Below are positions 6,779 through 14,133 of a stretch of 20,331 bases of DNA, one piece after another. The position numbers were made by a program, and so were the translations under genes. Each line of letters begins with the position of its first letter. Position 1 is the stretch's first letter. The notes beneath the pieces are model-generated. The model worked only from the letters and a program-made list of their open reading frames with translations. It was not told the origin of the DNA and did not search any database. Origin of the DNA: a virus; IMG/VR virus record IMGVR_UViG_3300031565_000486, positions 1 through 20,331 of that record; one strand, 5' to 3'.

Positions 6779-7612
6779 ATGAAACTGGCATATCGAAATA
6801 AAAAAAACGCGCGTGCTATTTCTGCTTTCTGGGGGAAATCATTAGACAAACCTGATTGGTATTCAATCAAATCGCTCTCTGAAGATGAAGCGGAGATTTT
6901 AATCTATGGTGTAATAGGCTTTCCTTTCAATGATGCCGGAGAAATTGTTCGGACCCTTGCAGAAATGAATCAGAAAACCATCTTGATTCGGATTAACTCA
7001 CCTGGCGGAGATGTTTTTGATAGTGTCGCCATTTTTAATGTTTTGCAATCTCACAAGTCGAAAATCATCACCCGTATTGAATCACTTGCAGCCTCTTCTG
7101 CTTCATTTATTGCCCTAGCTGGTAAAGAAGTCCAGGCCTATAAAAATGCGATGATGATGATCCATAATCCCTGGGTTTTTGCTATAGGGGATCAAAATGA
7201 TTTGCGGGATATAGCTGATGTATTAGAGAAAATCTCCGGAAACATGGTGGATATTTATTCTGATAATTCAAGCGTTGGCAAAAAAGAAATCAAGGAAATG
7301 ATGAAGGCCGAGACCTGGATGACTGCTAAGGAGGCCAAAGAAAAAGGATTCATTGATACGATCCTAGACGGCAAGGGGGCCAAGGCCCAGTTTGACTTGT
7401 CGATGTTCGCCAATGCCCCGGAGGATTTCCGAGGCGAGGAACACGAGATAACTGAAAGAGAATTAGAAAAAGAACTGCAGAAAATGGGAATTTCTCAAAG
7501 CAGGGCAAAACGCATGATTTCTATCGGTAAGGATGACGAAGAAAACAATATCAATGAAATTGCAGCTCAACTTAAAAAAGCCACTTCAATCCTTAGAGGA
7601 GAAAAGAATTGA
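6779..7612 (+). CDS. ClpP-like prohead (capsid maturation) protease
   Basis: A 277-aa serine protease of the ClpP/crotonase fold, expected to trim the capsid protein's N-terminal delta domain and itself during maturation. Core motifs: INSPGGDVFDS (the Gly-Gly turn), LAASSASFIALAG with nucleophile Ser106 (or Ser107), and MMMIHNPW with His129; an Asp after about residue 150 should complete the triad. ATG 6779 has GAGGAGG 8-9 nt upstream. After the catalytic domain a charged tail carries a motif ELEKELQKMGISQSRAK (nt 7460-7510) that recurs in the next two genes. The stop overlaps the next gene's start (ATTGA-type 4-nt overlap, 7609-7612). Confidence 0.92.
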   Translation: MKLAYRNKKNARAISAFWGKSLDKPDWYSIKSLSEDEAEILIYGVIGFPFNDAGEIVRTLAEMNQKTILIRINSPGGDVFDSVAIFNVLQSHKSKIITRIESLAASSASFIALAGKEVQAYKNAMMMIHNPWVFAIGDQNDLRDIADVLEKISGNMVDIYSDNSSVGKKEIKEMMKAETWMTAKEAKEKGFIDTILDGKGAKAQFDLSMFANAPEDFRGEEHEITERELEKELQKMGISQSRAKRMISIGKDDEENNINEIAAQLKKATSILRGEKN

Positions 7613-8151
7613 TTTATTTTTTGTCCATTTTAGACAGCGAATTTATAAAGATAGGATTTACAAGCCAAGATATAGAGAGAAGAAAATCAGCTCTTCAAAC
7701 GGGCAATTCGTACGAAATCCATATACTGCATACCACTGATGGATCAATGCAAGAAGAAAAAGAAATACATAGATGCCTGAAAGAAGTTTTTGAAAGATTG
7801 CAAGTATTTAATAATCCAATAAATGAATGGTATCCGGGAAACAATCCGATTATCAAAACATTTATAGGTAATGTCAAGAATCATGGAATTGCTTATTCAC
7901 TTGAAAATCTCAACAGTATTGTACGATGGGACTTAAGAATTAAAGAGGATCAGATTTTTACAGTAAGGCATCTTGAGAGGTGTTTGCGCAGAAACGGCCT
8001 ATCTAGGGGAGAGGCAAAAACATTAATTTCAAAAAGCAAAGTCGAGTTAAACGATCTCTTTGTTTTGAATACAGGAAGGCAATCTGGCACAGATGATAAG
8101 CCACAAAATATAGGCCGCACAGTGATTTTAAGGAAAGCGCAAAATGCGTAA
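7609..8151 (+). CDS. GIY-YIG nuclease domain protein (T5orf172/MUG113-like) within the capsid operon
   Basis: A 180-aa protein. Residues 1-85 match the T5orf172 subset of GIY-YIG nucleases: MIYFLSILDSEFIKIGFTSQ gives the IY...IKIG core, then IERRKSALQTGNSY, an EEKEIHRCLKE helix and a closing NEWYPG. Such genes in phage structural operons are usually free-standing homing endonucleases. It starts with TTG at 7609 overlapping the protease stop, with GAGGAGAA just upstream, and is AT-richer than its neighbours, as an invader would be. The C-terminal half is not part of the nuclease; it includes HLERCLRRNGLSRGEAK (nt 7969-8019), matching the tail motif of the protease and the following small protein. 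That may be a captured piece of the capsid operon or a DNA-binding helix pair. Activity is not provable from sequence. Confidence 0.82.
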   Translation: MIYFLSILDSEFIKIGFTSQDIERRKSALQTGNSYEIHILHTTDGSMQEEKEIHRCLKEVFERLQVFNNPINEWYPGNNPIIKTFIGNVKNHGIAYSLENLNSIVRWDLRIKEDQIFTVRHLERCLRRNGLSRGEAKTLISKSKVELNDLFVLNTGRQSGTDDKPQNIGRTVILRKAQNA

Positions 8152-8169
8152 TACAATGACGGTCAAATT

Positions 8170-8361
8170 ATGATGATGACCAGTTTTGATATTGAAAGAA
8201 TCCTTAGGGACGCTGGTGCTCCTAAGGCATTCGCGAGAGCGGTAGCGGCGGCATGCCGTGCCGCAGGGTTATTTGATCGGTGTCAAGCCGACATAGACCT
8301 AGAGATTGAAGAGCTGAAAAACATACTAACATCGATCATATCGAAAATTAAGGAGGAATAA
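8170..8361 (+). CDS. Small helical protein carrying the protease-tail motif, just before the capsid gene
   Basis: A 63-aa (or 61-aa) protein with three stacked possible ATG starts at 8170, 8173 and 8176. It opens with FDIERILRDAGAPKAFARAV, a version of the LExxLRxxGxSxxxA motif in the tails of the protease and the GIY-YIG protein, and ends in an acidic helix (IDLEIEELKNILTSIISKI). The stop at 8359-8361 overlaps the capsid ATG (TAATG). Because the motif normally sits at the end of prohead proteases in related phages (from memory of the family), this may be a detached protease tail or small scaffold-like factor. No catalytic residues are visible. Confidence 0.75.
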   Translation: MMMTSFDIERILRDAGAPKAFARAVAAACRAAGLFDRCQADIDLEIEELKNILTSIISKIKEE

Positions 8362-9572
8362 TGATGGAGGAATTAAAGAGACTTATAGAAGCCATGGGAA
8401 GGGCATTCGAGGAATTTAAAATGGCCAATGATGCCCGGATCAAGGCAATCGAAGCTAAAGGCCATGCAGATCCGCTTCTAGTGGAGAAGGTCGAAAGGAT
8501 CAATGCGGACCTTACGGCAATGTCTGCCATGAAACAACAATTAGAAGCACTAGAAACCATTGTGGCTCGCGGGCAGTTTCCCGGAGGCGGAGTGCCGAAT
8601 CAGGATGCCGTCAATAGAGTTAAGGCATTTAATCACCTCATGCGGAAAGGCGGCAAAAGTATCAAGGATCTTGATATTCAAGCAGCAGCCTCAACACTTT
8701 CAGATCCCGATGGCGGATTTACCGTACCGGAAGAAGTCGAGACAGCAATTGACCGTGTTGCAAAAATCGTATCTGCAATGCGGAGACTTTGTACTGTACG
8801 GCCAATATCAACAGATACCTATCGTAAGCTCGTCAATCAGGGTGGAGCGACTTCTGGGTGGGTAGCAGAGAAGGCATCTAGGGCAGCAACTACGACCCCG
8901 ACCCTTGCTGAAATCTCAATTAATACGAAAGAGGTTTATGCCATGCCAGCAGCCACGCAATCACTTCTGGATGATAGTGCCATTGATATCGGTCAATGGT
9001 TAGCTGACGAGGTCTCTATTGAGTTCACCGAAGAAGAAGGTGATGCTTTCATCACCGGCACTGGAGTTTCAGAGCCCAAGGGCATAGCCGCCTATACAAT
9101 GGTTGCTAATGCCTCCTATGCTTGGGGTAGCGTTGGTTATATTGCCGGGGGTCATGCTTCGCTGCTTAATAATGCAGATAAGCTGATTGACCTTCAGCAT
9201 GCGCTGAAACCCGTTTATCGCGGAGGTTCCGCATTTCTGATGAATGATTTGACAATGGCAGTTGTTAGAAAATTCAAGGATGGTGAGGGGAACTATCTCT
9301 GGAGGCCAGGTCTTGAGCAAGGCGCACCTGATACGCTATTGGGAAAGCCGGTCGAGATCGATGACAATGTTGCCGATATCGGTGCAGGTAAATATCCGGT
9401 CTTCTTTGCGAACTTCAAGCGAGCGTACATGATTATCGACAGGATTGGGATACGGGTTTTGAGAGATCCCTATACCAGCAAACCGTTCGTCCTCTTCTAT
9501 ACCACCAAAAAAGTTGGCGGCGGAATAGTCCACTATGAGGCGATTAAGGCTCTCAAGATTGCTACAACCTAA
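8361..9572 (+). CDS. Major capsid protein, HK97 fold
   Basis: A 403-aa shell protein of the phage_capsid family. Residues 1-72 form a charged coiled-coil (EELKRLIEAMGRAFEEFK onward), the HK97 delta domain that acts as internal scaffold and is cut off by the protease. The fold proper starts around residue 110 (STLSDPDGGFTVPEEVETAI), followed by TSGWVAEKAS, PTLAEISINTKEVYAMPAAT, an FITGTGVSEPKGIAAY loop and the C-terminal GKPVEIDDNV/IDRIGIRVLRDPY/GGGIVHYEAIKALK blocks typical of this family. ATG occurs at 8361 and 8364; AGGAGG at 8351-8356 is 4 and 7 nt away, so 8364 may be the real start. The maturation cleavage site probably lies between residues 72 and 110. Confidence 0.96.
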   Translation: MMEELKRLIEAMGRAFEEFKMANDARIKAIEAKGHADPLLVEKVERINADLTAMSAMKQQLEALETIVARGQFPGGGVPNQDAVNRVKAFNHLMRKGGKSIKDLDIQAAASTLSDPDGGFTVPEEVETAIDRVAKIVSAMRRLCTVRPISTDTYRKLVNQGGATSGWVAEKASRAATTTPTLAEISINTKEVYAMPAATQSLLDDSAIDIGQWLADEVSIEFTEEEGDAFITGTGVSEPKGIAAYTMVANASYAWGSVGYIAGGHASLLNNADKLIDLQHALKPVYRGGSAFLMNDLTMAVVRKFKDGEGNYLWRPGLEQGAPDTLLGKPVEIDDNVADIGAGKYPVFFANFKRAYMIIDRIGIRVLRDPYTSKPFVLFYTTKKVGGGIVHYEAIKALKIATT

Positions 9573-9581
9573 AATAATAGA

Positions 9582-9599
9582 GGCGGGGAAACTCGCCCC
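9582..9599 (+). other. GC-rich stem-loop after the capsid gene
   Basis: GGCGGGGAAACTCGCCCC can pair GGCG with CGCC, or GGGG with CCCC, around a small loop. It starts 9 nt after the capsid stop and has no T-run, so it does not look like an intrinsic terminator. It is the weakest of four intergenic hairpins in this region; a role in mRNA 3'-end stability or transcript tuning is possible. Confidence 0.4.
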
Positions 9600-9625
9600 A
9601 CAAAATAAGCAGGAGGTAAAAAACC

Positions 9626-10084
9626 ATGAAAGATTTGCATAGTAATATTTCTGTTGTGCAGGCCATTGCGCCGAAAACCTATTCTACTGGCATCACTGGA
9701 ACGGCAGATATTGATCTTGTCGGATTTAATTCTTGCGAGATCGAAATAACCTTCGGTGATCATGCGGATACTCTTTCCGCAGCGGTTGATTTTGATATTG
9801 AACTCCATGATTCTCCCGATACCGCAGGGGTTCATGGTGACTGGACTGATGTTGGGACTGCTGATGTTTTAGGATGCACCCCTGCTAGCGGGGTCATTCT
9901 CCATGTCGAAGATGATGCAGACACAAATCAGGTTTATCGCATTGGCTATGTAGGCGGGGAAAGATTTCTTAAGGTTGATGTGACGGCTGTTGGAACCCAT
10001 GCGACCGGAACTATCATCGGCGTGAATGTGATAAAAGGCCATCCCCTTGATGCACCCGTCGCCGATACAGCACCGACGGTTTAA
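9626..10084 (+). CDS. Probable capsid decoration/minor head protein
   Basis: A 152-aa protein directly after the major capsid gene. The start (MKDLHSNISVVQAIAPKTY), the LVGFNSCEIEITFGDHADTL segment, the D/G-rich beta strands and the VYRIGYVGGERFLKVDVTA block match a family of small structural proteins that commonly follow capsid genes in phages of this kind. I know it by context and pattern, not by a proven function. It is predicted to be all beta, acidic, with no signal peptide. AGGAGG at 9611-9616 lies 9 nt before ATG 9626. A decoration protein bound to the shell is the likeliest role; a neck or tail-surface protein is the alternative. Confidence 0.7.
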   Translation: MKDLHSNISVVQAIAPKTYSTGITGTADIDLVGFNSCEIEITFGDHADTLSAAVDFDIELHDSPDTAGVHGDWTDVGTADVLGCTPASGVILHVEDDADTNQVYRIGYVGGERFLKVDVTAVGTHATGTIIGVNVIKGHPLDAPVADTAPTV

Positions 10085-10118
10085 AACAATATATTAACCT
10101 GGTCTTAAATGACTACTC

Positions 10119-10143
10119 GGCGGGGGCCTCTCCGGCCCTCGTC
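10119..10143 (+). other. Strong GC-rich stem-loop after the decoration-like gene
   Basis: The left arm 10119-10128 (GGCGGGGGCC) pairs with 10134-10143 (GGCCCTCGTC) over ten positions, including two G-U wobbles, with a 5-nt loop TCTCC. There is no T-run after it, so it is not a standard terminator. It sits between the stop at 10084 and the next ribosome site, like the other hairpins in this stretch. Confidence 0.6.
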
Positions 10144-10176
10144 GGGGCAACCACAGGAGAAATGGAGGACATGGAA

Positions 10177-11145
10177 ATGGTAGACAATACTTATATGCCG
10201 AAGGTTTATAGAGACAGTGGCGGGGACCGCCAGGTTATTGCAGCGGGCGGAATTATGAGAATGGAGCCGGGATCGCTTATCCAATACGCGAACCCTACCG
10301 GCGCTGCGGACTATTACGTTGATGGAAATGTAGCTGCAACCGGAGCGGGCACGATTGACTCCCCATACTCAACACTCACTGAAGCAATCGCAGCTAGTAA
10401 TGTCAGCATCGCACTTACGGCGAACCGCTGGTGGGCGCGGCGTAACCGTATTTTCGTCATAGGTGATGACCTCGACGAAGACCTGGTTACCCTTCCCGAG
10501 AAATGCGATGTTATCGGTTTGGGAAGTGACGACACGATTTCCGGCCCAAAGATTTTAGGGCACCACACTATTGTGGCGGCGGAAGATTACAGCATGGGTT
10601 GCCGGTTTATCAATATGGGTTGGCTTTGTGACAGATCTGGGGCACTGATCACAATTCCTGCTGGTTGCGGTGGCCTTCAGATCATCGGTGGTATCATGTA
10701 CCCAGCCACCGGTAATTCGACAATCGCCCTTTCGCTAACGGATCTAGCCGATATCGTGATTGATGGTCTTGAAATTGCCTATAATGCCGGAGGCGGGATT
10801 TTCGCGGAAGGCATTAAGATTTTGGGTACAGTAAGTCACAAAAATAAGATCCGAAACATGGATATTTATGCAACCGAAGGGATCCATGTTGCAGCAGCAA
10901 ATGCCACATATGGCGGTATAATCGAAAAAAGCAACATCTATGCGACAGCCCTGACTATCAACGATGAATCTCTGCTATTCCGGGTAATCAATAATCGGCT
11001 TATCACGGATGCAACGGTAAATGTTGCTGCTGGCGCTCTTGGAATCGTCTGTAATCCTCTGCTTGCCTCCGGTAACAAACTTGGCGGCGCGGCTGCGGGT
11101 GCGACGAATGCTGACTATCCATACGTTAACCCGTTGACCTCATAA
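10177..11145 (+). CDS. Right-handed beta-helix virion protein
   Basis: A 322-aa protein. A short N-terminal segment (MPKVYRDSGGDRQVIAAGG) leads to YYVDGNVAATGAGTIDSPY, the phrase that opens many pectate-lyase-like parallel beta-helix proteins, then ladder-like repeats of short strands and turns (DVIGLGSDDTISG, IVIDGLEIAYNAGGG, NKIRNMDIYATEGIHV, FRVINNRLITDATV). It closes with LGGAAAGATNADYPYVN. No signal peptide. I prefer ATG 10177 because GGAGG at 10164-10168 is 8 nt upstream; in-frame ATGs at 10162 and 10171 have poor spacing. Its place after the decoration-like gene suggests a capsid-surface or neck fibre/spike. Catalytic activity on a polysaccharide cannot be inferred from the residues seen. 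Confidence 0.75.
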   Translation: MVDNTYMPKVYRDSGGDRQVIAAGGIMRMEPGSLIQYANPTGAADYYVDGNVAATGAGTIDSPYSTLTEAIAASNVSIALTANRWWARRNRIFVIGDDLDEDLVTLPEKCDVIGLGSDDTISGPKILGHHTIVAAEDYSMGCRFINMGWLCDRSGALITIPAGCGGLQIIGGIMYPATGNSTIALSLTDLADIVIDGLEIAYNAGGGIFAEGIKILGTVSHKNKIRNMDIYATEGIHVAAANATYGGIIEKSNIYATALTINDESLLFRVINNRLITDATVNVAAGALGIVCNPLLASGNKLGGAAAGATNADYPYVNPLTS

Positions 11146-11155
11146 ACCCCTTCTC

Positions 11156-11183
11156 GGCGGGCTGTTCTCTATAATGGCCCGCC
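11156..11183 (+). other. Perfect 7-bp GC stem-loop after the beta-helix gene
   Basis: GGCGGGC (11156-11162) and GCCCGCC (11177-11183) are exact inverted repeats around a 14-nt loop. Only TT follows, then AAAAGGAAG, which is the ribosome site of the next gene, so it is not a standard terminator and could mask or present that site. Confidence 0.6.
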
Positions 11184-11202
11184 TTAAAAGGAAGATATGG
11201 TA

Positions 11203-11364
11203 ATGGCTTATCAAAAAGGACCACTAAATTATCAGAAATCAACAGAGGACTTGCCGACCGATTTACAGGCGGGGGCAAGGATGCAATTCACAGATACCGG
11301 CGAGCGATTCATCTTTGACGGCGATGGATGGATTGAGGATCTTGCATATCCGGTTACAGAATAA
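11203..11364 (+). CDS. Small protein of unknown function in the structural operon
   Basis: A 53-aa protein (MAYQKGPLNYQKSTEDLPTD at the start) with a central FTDTGERFIFDGDGWIEDL segment that looks like a small beta-hairpin unit of the kind seen in virion-associated phage proteins, where a displayed 'D.G..f.fdG..W' phrase is common. ATG 11203 follows AAGGAAG by about 9 nt; an in-frame ATG at 11197 is too close. It lies between two structural genes with its own ribosome site, and the following gene also has one. Function unknown; a minor virion component is the natural guess. Confidence 0.65.
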   Translation: MAYQKGPLNYQKSTEDLPTDLQAGARMQFTDTGERFIFDGDGWIEDLAYPVTE

Positions 11365-11382
11365 AACAAGGAGGATTTTAAA

Positions 11383-11994
11383 ATGTATACGAAAATTGGA
11401 CGAATAACTCCGGCTTCGGTTGGGTCCAATGCGCTCCGGGGGAATCAACTCGGCGGACTGATTGTCGAGGGTGGCTATCAGGATAAAATGCAGGCCGGAA
11501 AGATGTATTTCGCATTCTGCGGGGTTCAGGATGTTGCGAAATATGATGCAACAGCGGCCATAGGATTGATTATTTATAACCCGCCTGGGAGTGGTGTAAA
11601 TCTGATCTGGGGTAAATGGTCGGTGAATGTTTCAATAACATCGGCATCGATGACCGGAATGGTGCTTGCAATTTCTCCGCAGATCATTACTCCGACAACG
11701 GTGACGGCGGCAACGCTGACGGGAAAGACGCTTTTAACCGGGTCTACTGGATTGGCCACAGGGGTAGCGAAAGCCTATTCCATCGCGACAATCATAACGG
11801 CTCCGGTTGTATTCTATCCTCTGTTCACAAATTACGCGGCGGTTAATACCGTGGCTGGATTTGTTGCCAACGGGGATCTTGAGGGCGCATTTGGCTCGGC
11901 TCCTGGTACTGTAACGGTGATGGGTGCATTCGGTGCGGCTGGTGTTGATGTTGATCTGTGTCTGACCTGGGAGGAAGGCCCTGTGGGTCTGTAA
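11383..11994 (+). CDS. Probable structural protein, Gly/Ala/Thr-rich, beta-rich
   Basis: A 203-aa protein I cannot assign to a named family. It has no signal peptide or charged coiled coil. It is dominated by Ala, Gly, Thr and Val with alternating beta-type patterns (GLIIYNPPGSGVNLIWGKWS, SITSASMTGMVLAIS, TPTTVTAATLTGKTL) and ends in DVDLCLTWEEGPVGL. AGGAGG with an A-rich spacer precedes ATG 11383. Flanked by beta-helix and fibre-like genes and by intergenic hairpins, it is most likely another capsid- or neck-surface protein. Confidence 0.65.
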   Translation: MYTKIGRITPASVGSNALRGNQLGGLIVEGGYQDKMQAGKMYFAFCGVQDVAKYDATAAIGLIIYNPPGSGVNLIWGKWSVNVSITSASMTGMVLAISPQIITPTTVTAATLTGKTLLTGSTGLATGVAKAYSIATIITAPVVFYPLFTNYAAVNTVAGFVANGDLEGAFGSAPGTVTVMGAFGAAGVDVDLCLTWEEGPVGL

Positions 11995-12014
11995 TATCAA
12001 GTTAATTAACCTCG

Positions 12015-12040
12015 ACAGGGCGGCGCTCATGTCGCCCTGT
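12015..12040 (+). other. Perfect 8-bp stem-loop before the first exported-protein gene
   Basis: ACAGGGCG (12015-12022) and CGCCCTGT (12033-12040) are exact inverted repeats, extendable inward by G-U and C-G pairs. It begins 20 nt after the stop at 11994. No T-run follows (AAGGCTT). It is the fourth GC-rich hairpin in a row to separate structural genes here. Confidence 0.6.
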
Positions 12041-12073
12041 AAGGCTTACAATTTAACGCAAGAGGTTTTAAGC

Positions 12074-12412
12074 ATGAAAAAACTGATTGTAACTTTATTG
12101 CTGGCTGTTTTCTTGGGTGTTATGTGTGCCCCTGCATTGGCCCAAGACCCTGCCCCCTCTTTGACTACTTTGTGGCAGGAGAAGACTCAAAGGCAGATTA
12201 TATTTGATGTAAGAGCGGCCCTTGAGGAAACGACTAATAACCTACAGGAAGGCATTTACAGGGTTCAAGAACTTGCTAAGAATACAAACTTTGACACGAT
12301 ACCTGATGCCGAAAAAGTTATTTTTGTAAAATGGCTTAATGCTTTTAAAGCGTTAAGGACTACTTTGCTAGGGGATGCCGAAATCAAGGCCCGTTACGAT
12401 TGGAGACCGTAA
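12074..12412 (+). CDS. Small exported protein of unknown function
   Basis: A 112-aa protein with a textbook Sec signal peptide: MKK, a hydrophobic core (LIVTLLLAVFLGVM) and an AxA site, with cleavage expected after APALA (residue 23) before QDP. The Cys18 in the core does not form a proper lipobox, so a lipoprotein is unlikely. The mature part (about 89 aa) is helical, with LTTLWQEKTQRQIIFDVRAALEETT-type heptads broken by turns and a YDWRP end. I do not recognise the family. AGAGG at 12061-12065 is 8 nt before ATG 12074. A signal peptide is unusual for a virion protein; it may act in the periplasm or cell surface of the infected host, for example in superinfection exclusion, but nothing proves this. 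Confidence 0.75.
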   Translation: MKKLIVTLLLAVFLGVMCAPALAQDPAPSLTTLWQEKTQRQIIFDVRAALEETTNNLQEGIYRVQELAKNTNFDTIPDAEKVIFVKWLNAFKALRTTLLGDAEIKARYDWRP

Positions 12413-12571
12413 TTGAAAAGATTCCGAGCGACAAAAGAGGGGAAGCCTTTGGAGAGTGTTTGGTTAAACATTTCTATCAAGGATGAAAATGGCAAAGAAC
12501 TTATCCTAAAAGAGTTGACCGACAAGGACGGCTGGACCCGCTTTATTGATATTGATGAGGCAATGAAGTGA
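12413..12571 (+). CDS. Small beta-sandwich-like protein (TTG start)
   Basis: A 52-aa protein starting with TTG at 12413, directly after the preceding TAA; there is no ATG option until the last codons, and AGACCG upstream is a poor ribosome site, so start and expression are less certain. The sequence after the basic N-terminus (ESVWLNISIKDENGKELI, then LTDKDGWTRFIDID) reads like one carboxypeptidase-regulatory/Ig-like repeat, in which '.V.d..G....... TD.dG...f' is the usual pattern. A similar phrase occurs at the end of the next protein. Its stop TGA overlaps the next gene's GTG, supporting coupling. Confidence 0.55.
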   Translation: MKRFRATKEGKPLESVWLNISIKDENGKELILKELTDKDGWTRFIDIDEAMK

Positions 12572-14133
12572 AGAGATTTCTGAAACATATCCTCATTGTT
12601 CTACTTGTCATTTTCCCTGCCTTTGCGTGGGCCGCACCAGGAACCCAAGTATATACAGTAGCCACTAATCTTGTTACCCTGGTTGGTGGTGACGACATAG
12701 GGGGAACTTCTGGCAATCCCTACACCTTTACCCTGTTCAAGACCTATGATGATGCAGGGACAGGGACAGTTTTGCTTAGTGCCGGTACTCCTGCCTCTGA
12801 CCTTGCCCTTACCTACGCAGTTAGACCCGTCGAATATCTGGCCATAGTCGTTAAATGTATTGTTGCCAATAAAACTCCCGCCCAAACCGATTATATTTTC
12901 ATCACTGGCAAGGATTTCAAAGGTGATGCTCAGACTGAAGCCATTGACGTTACGGCTGGGAACGATACCTACACCTCTACAAAGTATTGGGCCAGCATAA
13001 CCAACCTTGACTGCTCTGACAATGCTGCTGGCGGGGGTACGGTATGGGCTGATGGTACGATAGCAGTAACCCAGGACATCTGGGGGGTGGTGTGGGATCT
13101 TCTACAAAGCAACTATCAAATAGATAGTATCGTAGCATTCGGTAATGGATCAACGGCGACTTTTTTCAAGAGTACGAATGAAACAATCTATTTTGCAGAT
13201 ACGATTACATTTGGTGTTGTGGCAAACGCAACCTTACAATTGGGGAATTTGACTGGAGTAGGAGGCGTAAACGGAGTTTACTGGAGTATTGGGGCCAATA
13301 CAGATTGGTACAACATGGTTGTTGCCAATGGTACATTCAATATTTATGGGTCACTTATGGTGGAAAGAGGATATAGGGCTAATGGGGCTCCTTTCGTCTT
13401 TTGGGGTGGGATCGTTGATATTAGAAATTCCACATTACAACACTCTTCAAAAACCAAAGGGGATGGAGCTGTCCTCTTTTATACAGCCATATCGAGTTTG
13501 ACCCTAATAGATGTTATTTTCAGGCAAGTATATTTAGTAGAGTTAGATATTTCACCAACCGTTGCAGATAGAATAACCATTCATGATTCAACACACGGAT
13601 TATATAGCATAATTCCAGCAACTCTAACTAAACTTGAAATAACATCAGCAGCAACAAATCAAATAAGACATGCAGGGGCGAATACACTCACCATAGTTGA
13701 TAGTGTCAATGCTATTACGCAAGTCCGAATAGATAATGCAGCTGGCGTTATTAGGGATGCCCATCTCTGTGATATAAATATTACAGACAAAGATGGAAAT
13801 AATTTATCTGGAGCAATAGTAGCTTGTGTTGACCAATACAATACTTCAATTTTTTCGGTTTTAACCGATGTGAATGGAAATATTGCCCAACAAACTATAA
13901 TTTATAAACAATGGGCAACTACGGCTGAAACCCTAACCACCTATTCCCCCCATAAGTTCACATTAAGCAAGGCAGGGTACGAAACCCTTGTCCTTGATAA
14001 CATCACGGTAGACGGGCCTGTTGACTGGCATTTGGAGTTGCAAAGTATAAAACGACCAAGGCGCTTCCAAACGAGTTGTGCGGATGATTATTACGAGAAC
14101 GAGTACATCCACGAATTTAAAAAGGCGGCGTAA
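12568..14133 (+). CDS. Exported beta-rich protein with C-terminal carboxypeptidase-regulatory-like domain
   Basis: A 521-aa protein with GTG start at 12568 in a GTGA overlap. Residues 1-22 are a clear signal peptide (MKRFLKHILIVLLVIFPAFA, cleavage after AWA before APG). Residues about 180-390 look like a parallel beta-helix or ladder (GTFNIYGSLMVERG, GGIVDIRNSTLQHSS, SSLTLIDVIFRQVYLVELDI, ADRITIHDSTHGLYS). From about residue 399 comes a transthyretin-like/CarboxypepD_reg-like domain: INITDKDGNNLSGAIVACVD, VLTDVNGNIAQQ, FTLSKAGYETLVLDNI. The C-terminus is polar. A Sec-exported protein here is odd: virion parts are normally assembled in the cytoplasm. It might coat the host surface, be a host-derived adhesin-like cargo, or be a fibre whose hydrophobic N-terminus anchors it. 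Family not recognised. Confidence 0.75.
   Translation: MKRFLKHILIVLLVIFPAFAWAAPGTQVYTVATNLVTLVGGDDIGGTSGNPYTFTLFKTYDDAGTGTVLLSAGTPASDLALTYAVRPVEYLAIVVKCIVANKTPAQTDYIFITGKDFKGDAQTEAIDVTAGNDTYTSTKYWASITNLDCSDNAAGGGTVWADGTIAVTQDIWGVVWDLLQSNYQIDSIVAFGNGSTATFFKSTNETIYFADTITFGVVANATLQLGNLTGVGGVNGVYWSIGANTDWYNMVVANGTFNIYGSLMVERGYRANGAPFVFWGGIVDIRNSTLQHSSKTKGDGAVLFYTAISSLTLIDVIFRQVYLVELDISPTVADRITIHDSTHGLYSIIPATLTKLEITSAATNQIRHAGANTLTIVDSVNAITQVRIDNAAGVIRDAHLCDINITDKDGNNLSGAIVACVDQYNTSIFSVLTDVNGNIAQQTIIYKQWATTAETLTTYSPHKFTLSKAGYETLVLDNITVDGPVDWHLELQSIKRPRRFQTSCADDYYENEYIHEFKKAA

Noticed and set aside
11156-11183. Intrinsic terminator after the beta-helix gene
   Set aside because: The stem is good but only two T follow and the next gene's ribosome site begins at once.
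12074-12412. Lipoprotein signal at Cys18
   Set aside because: Met precedes the Cys, which does not fit a lipobox, and a good AxA cleavage site follows.
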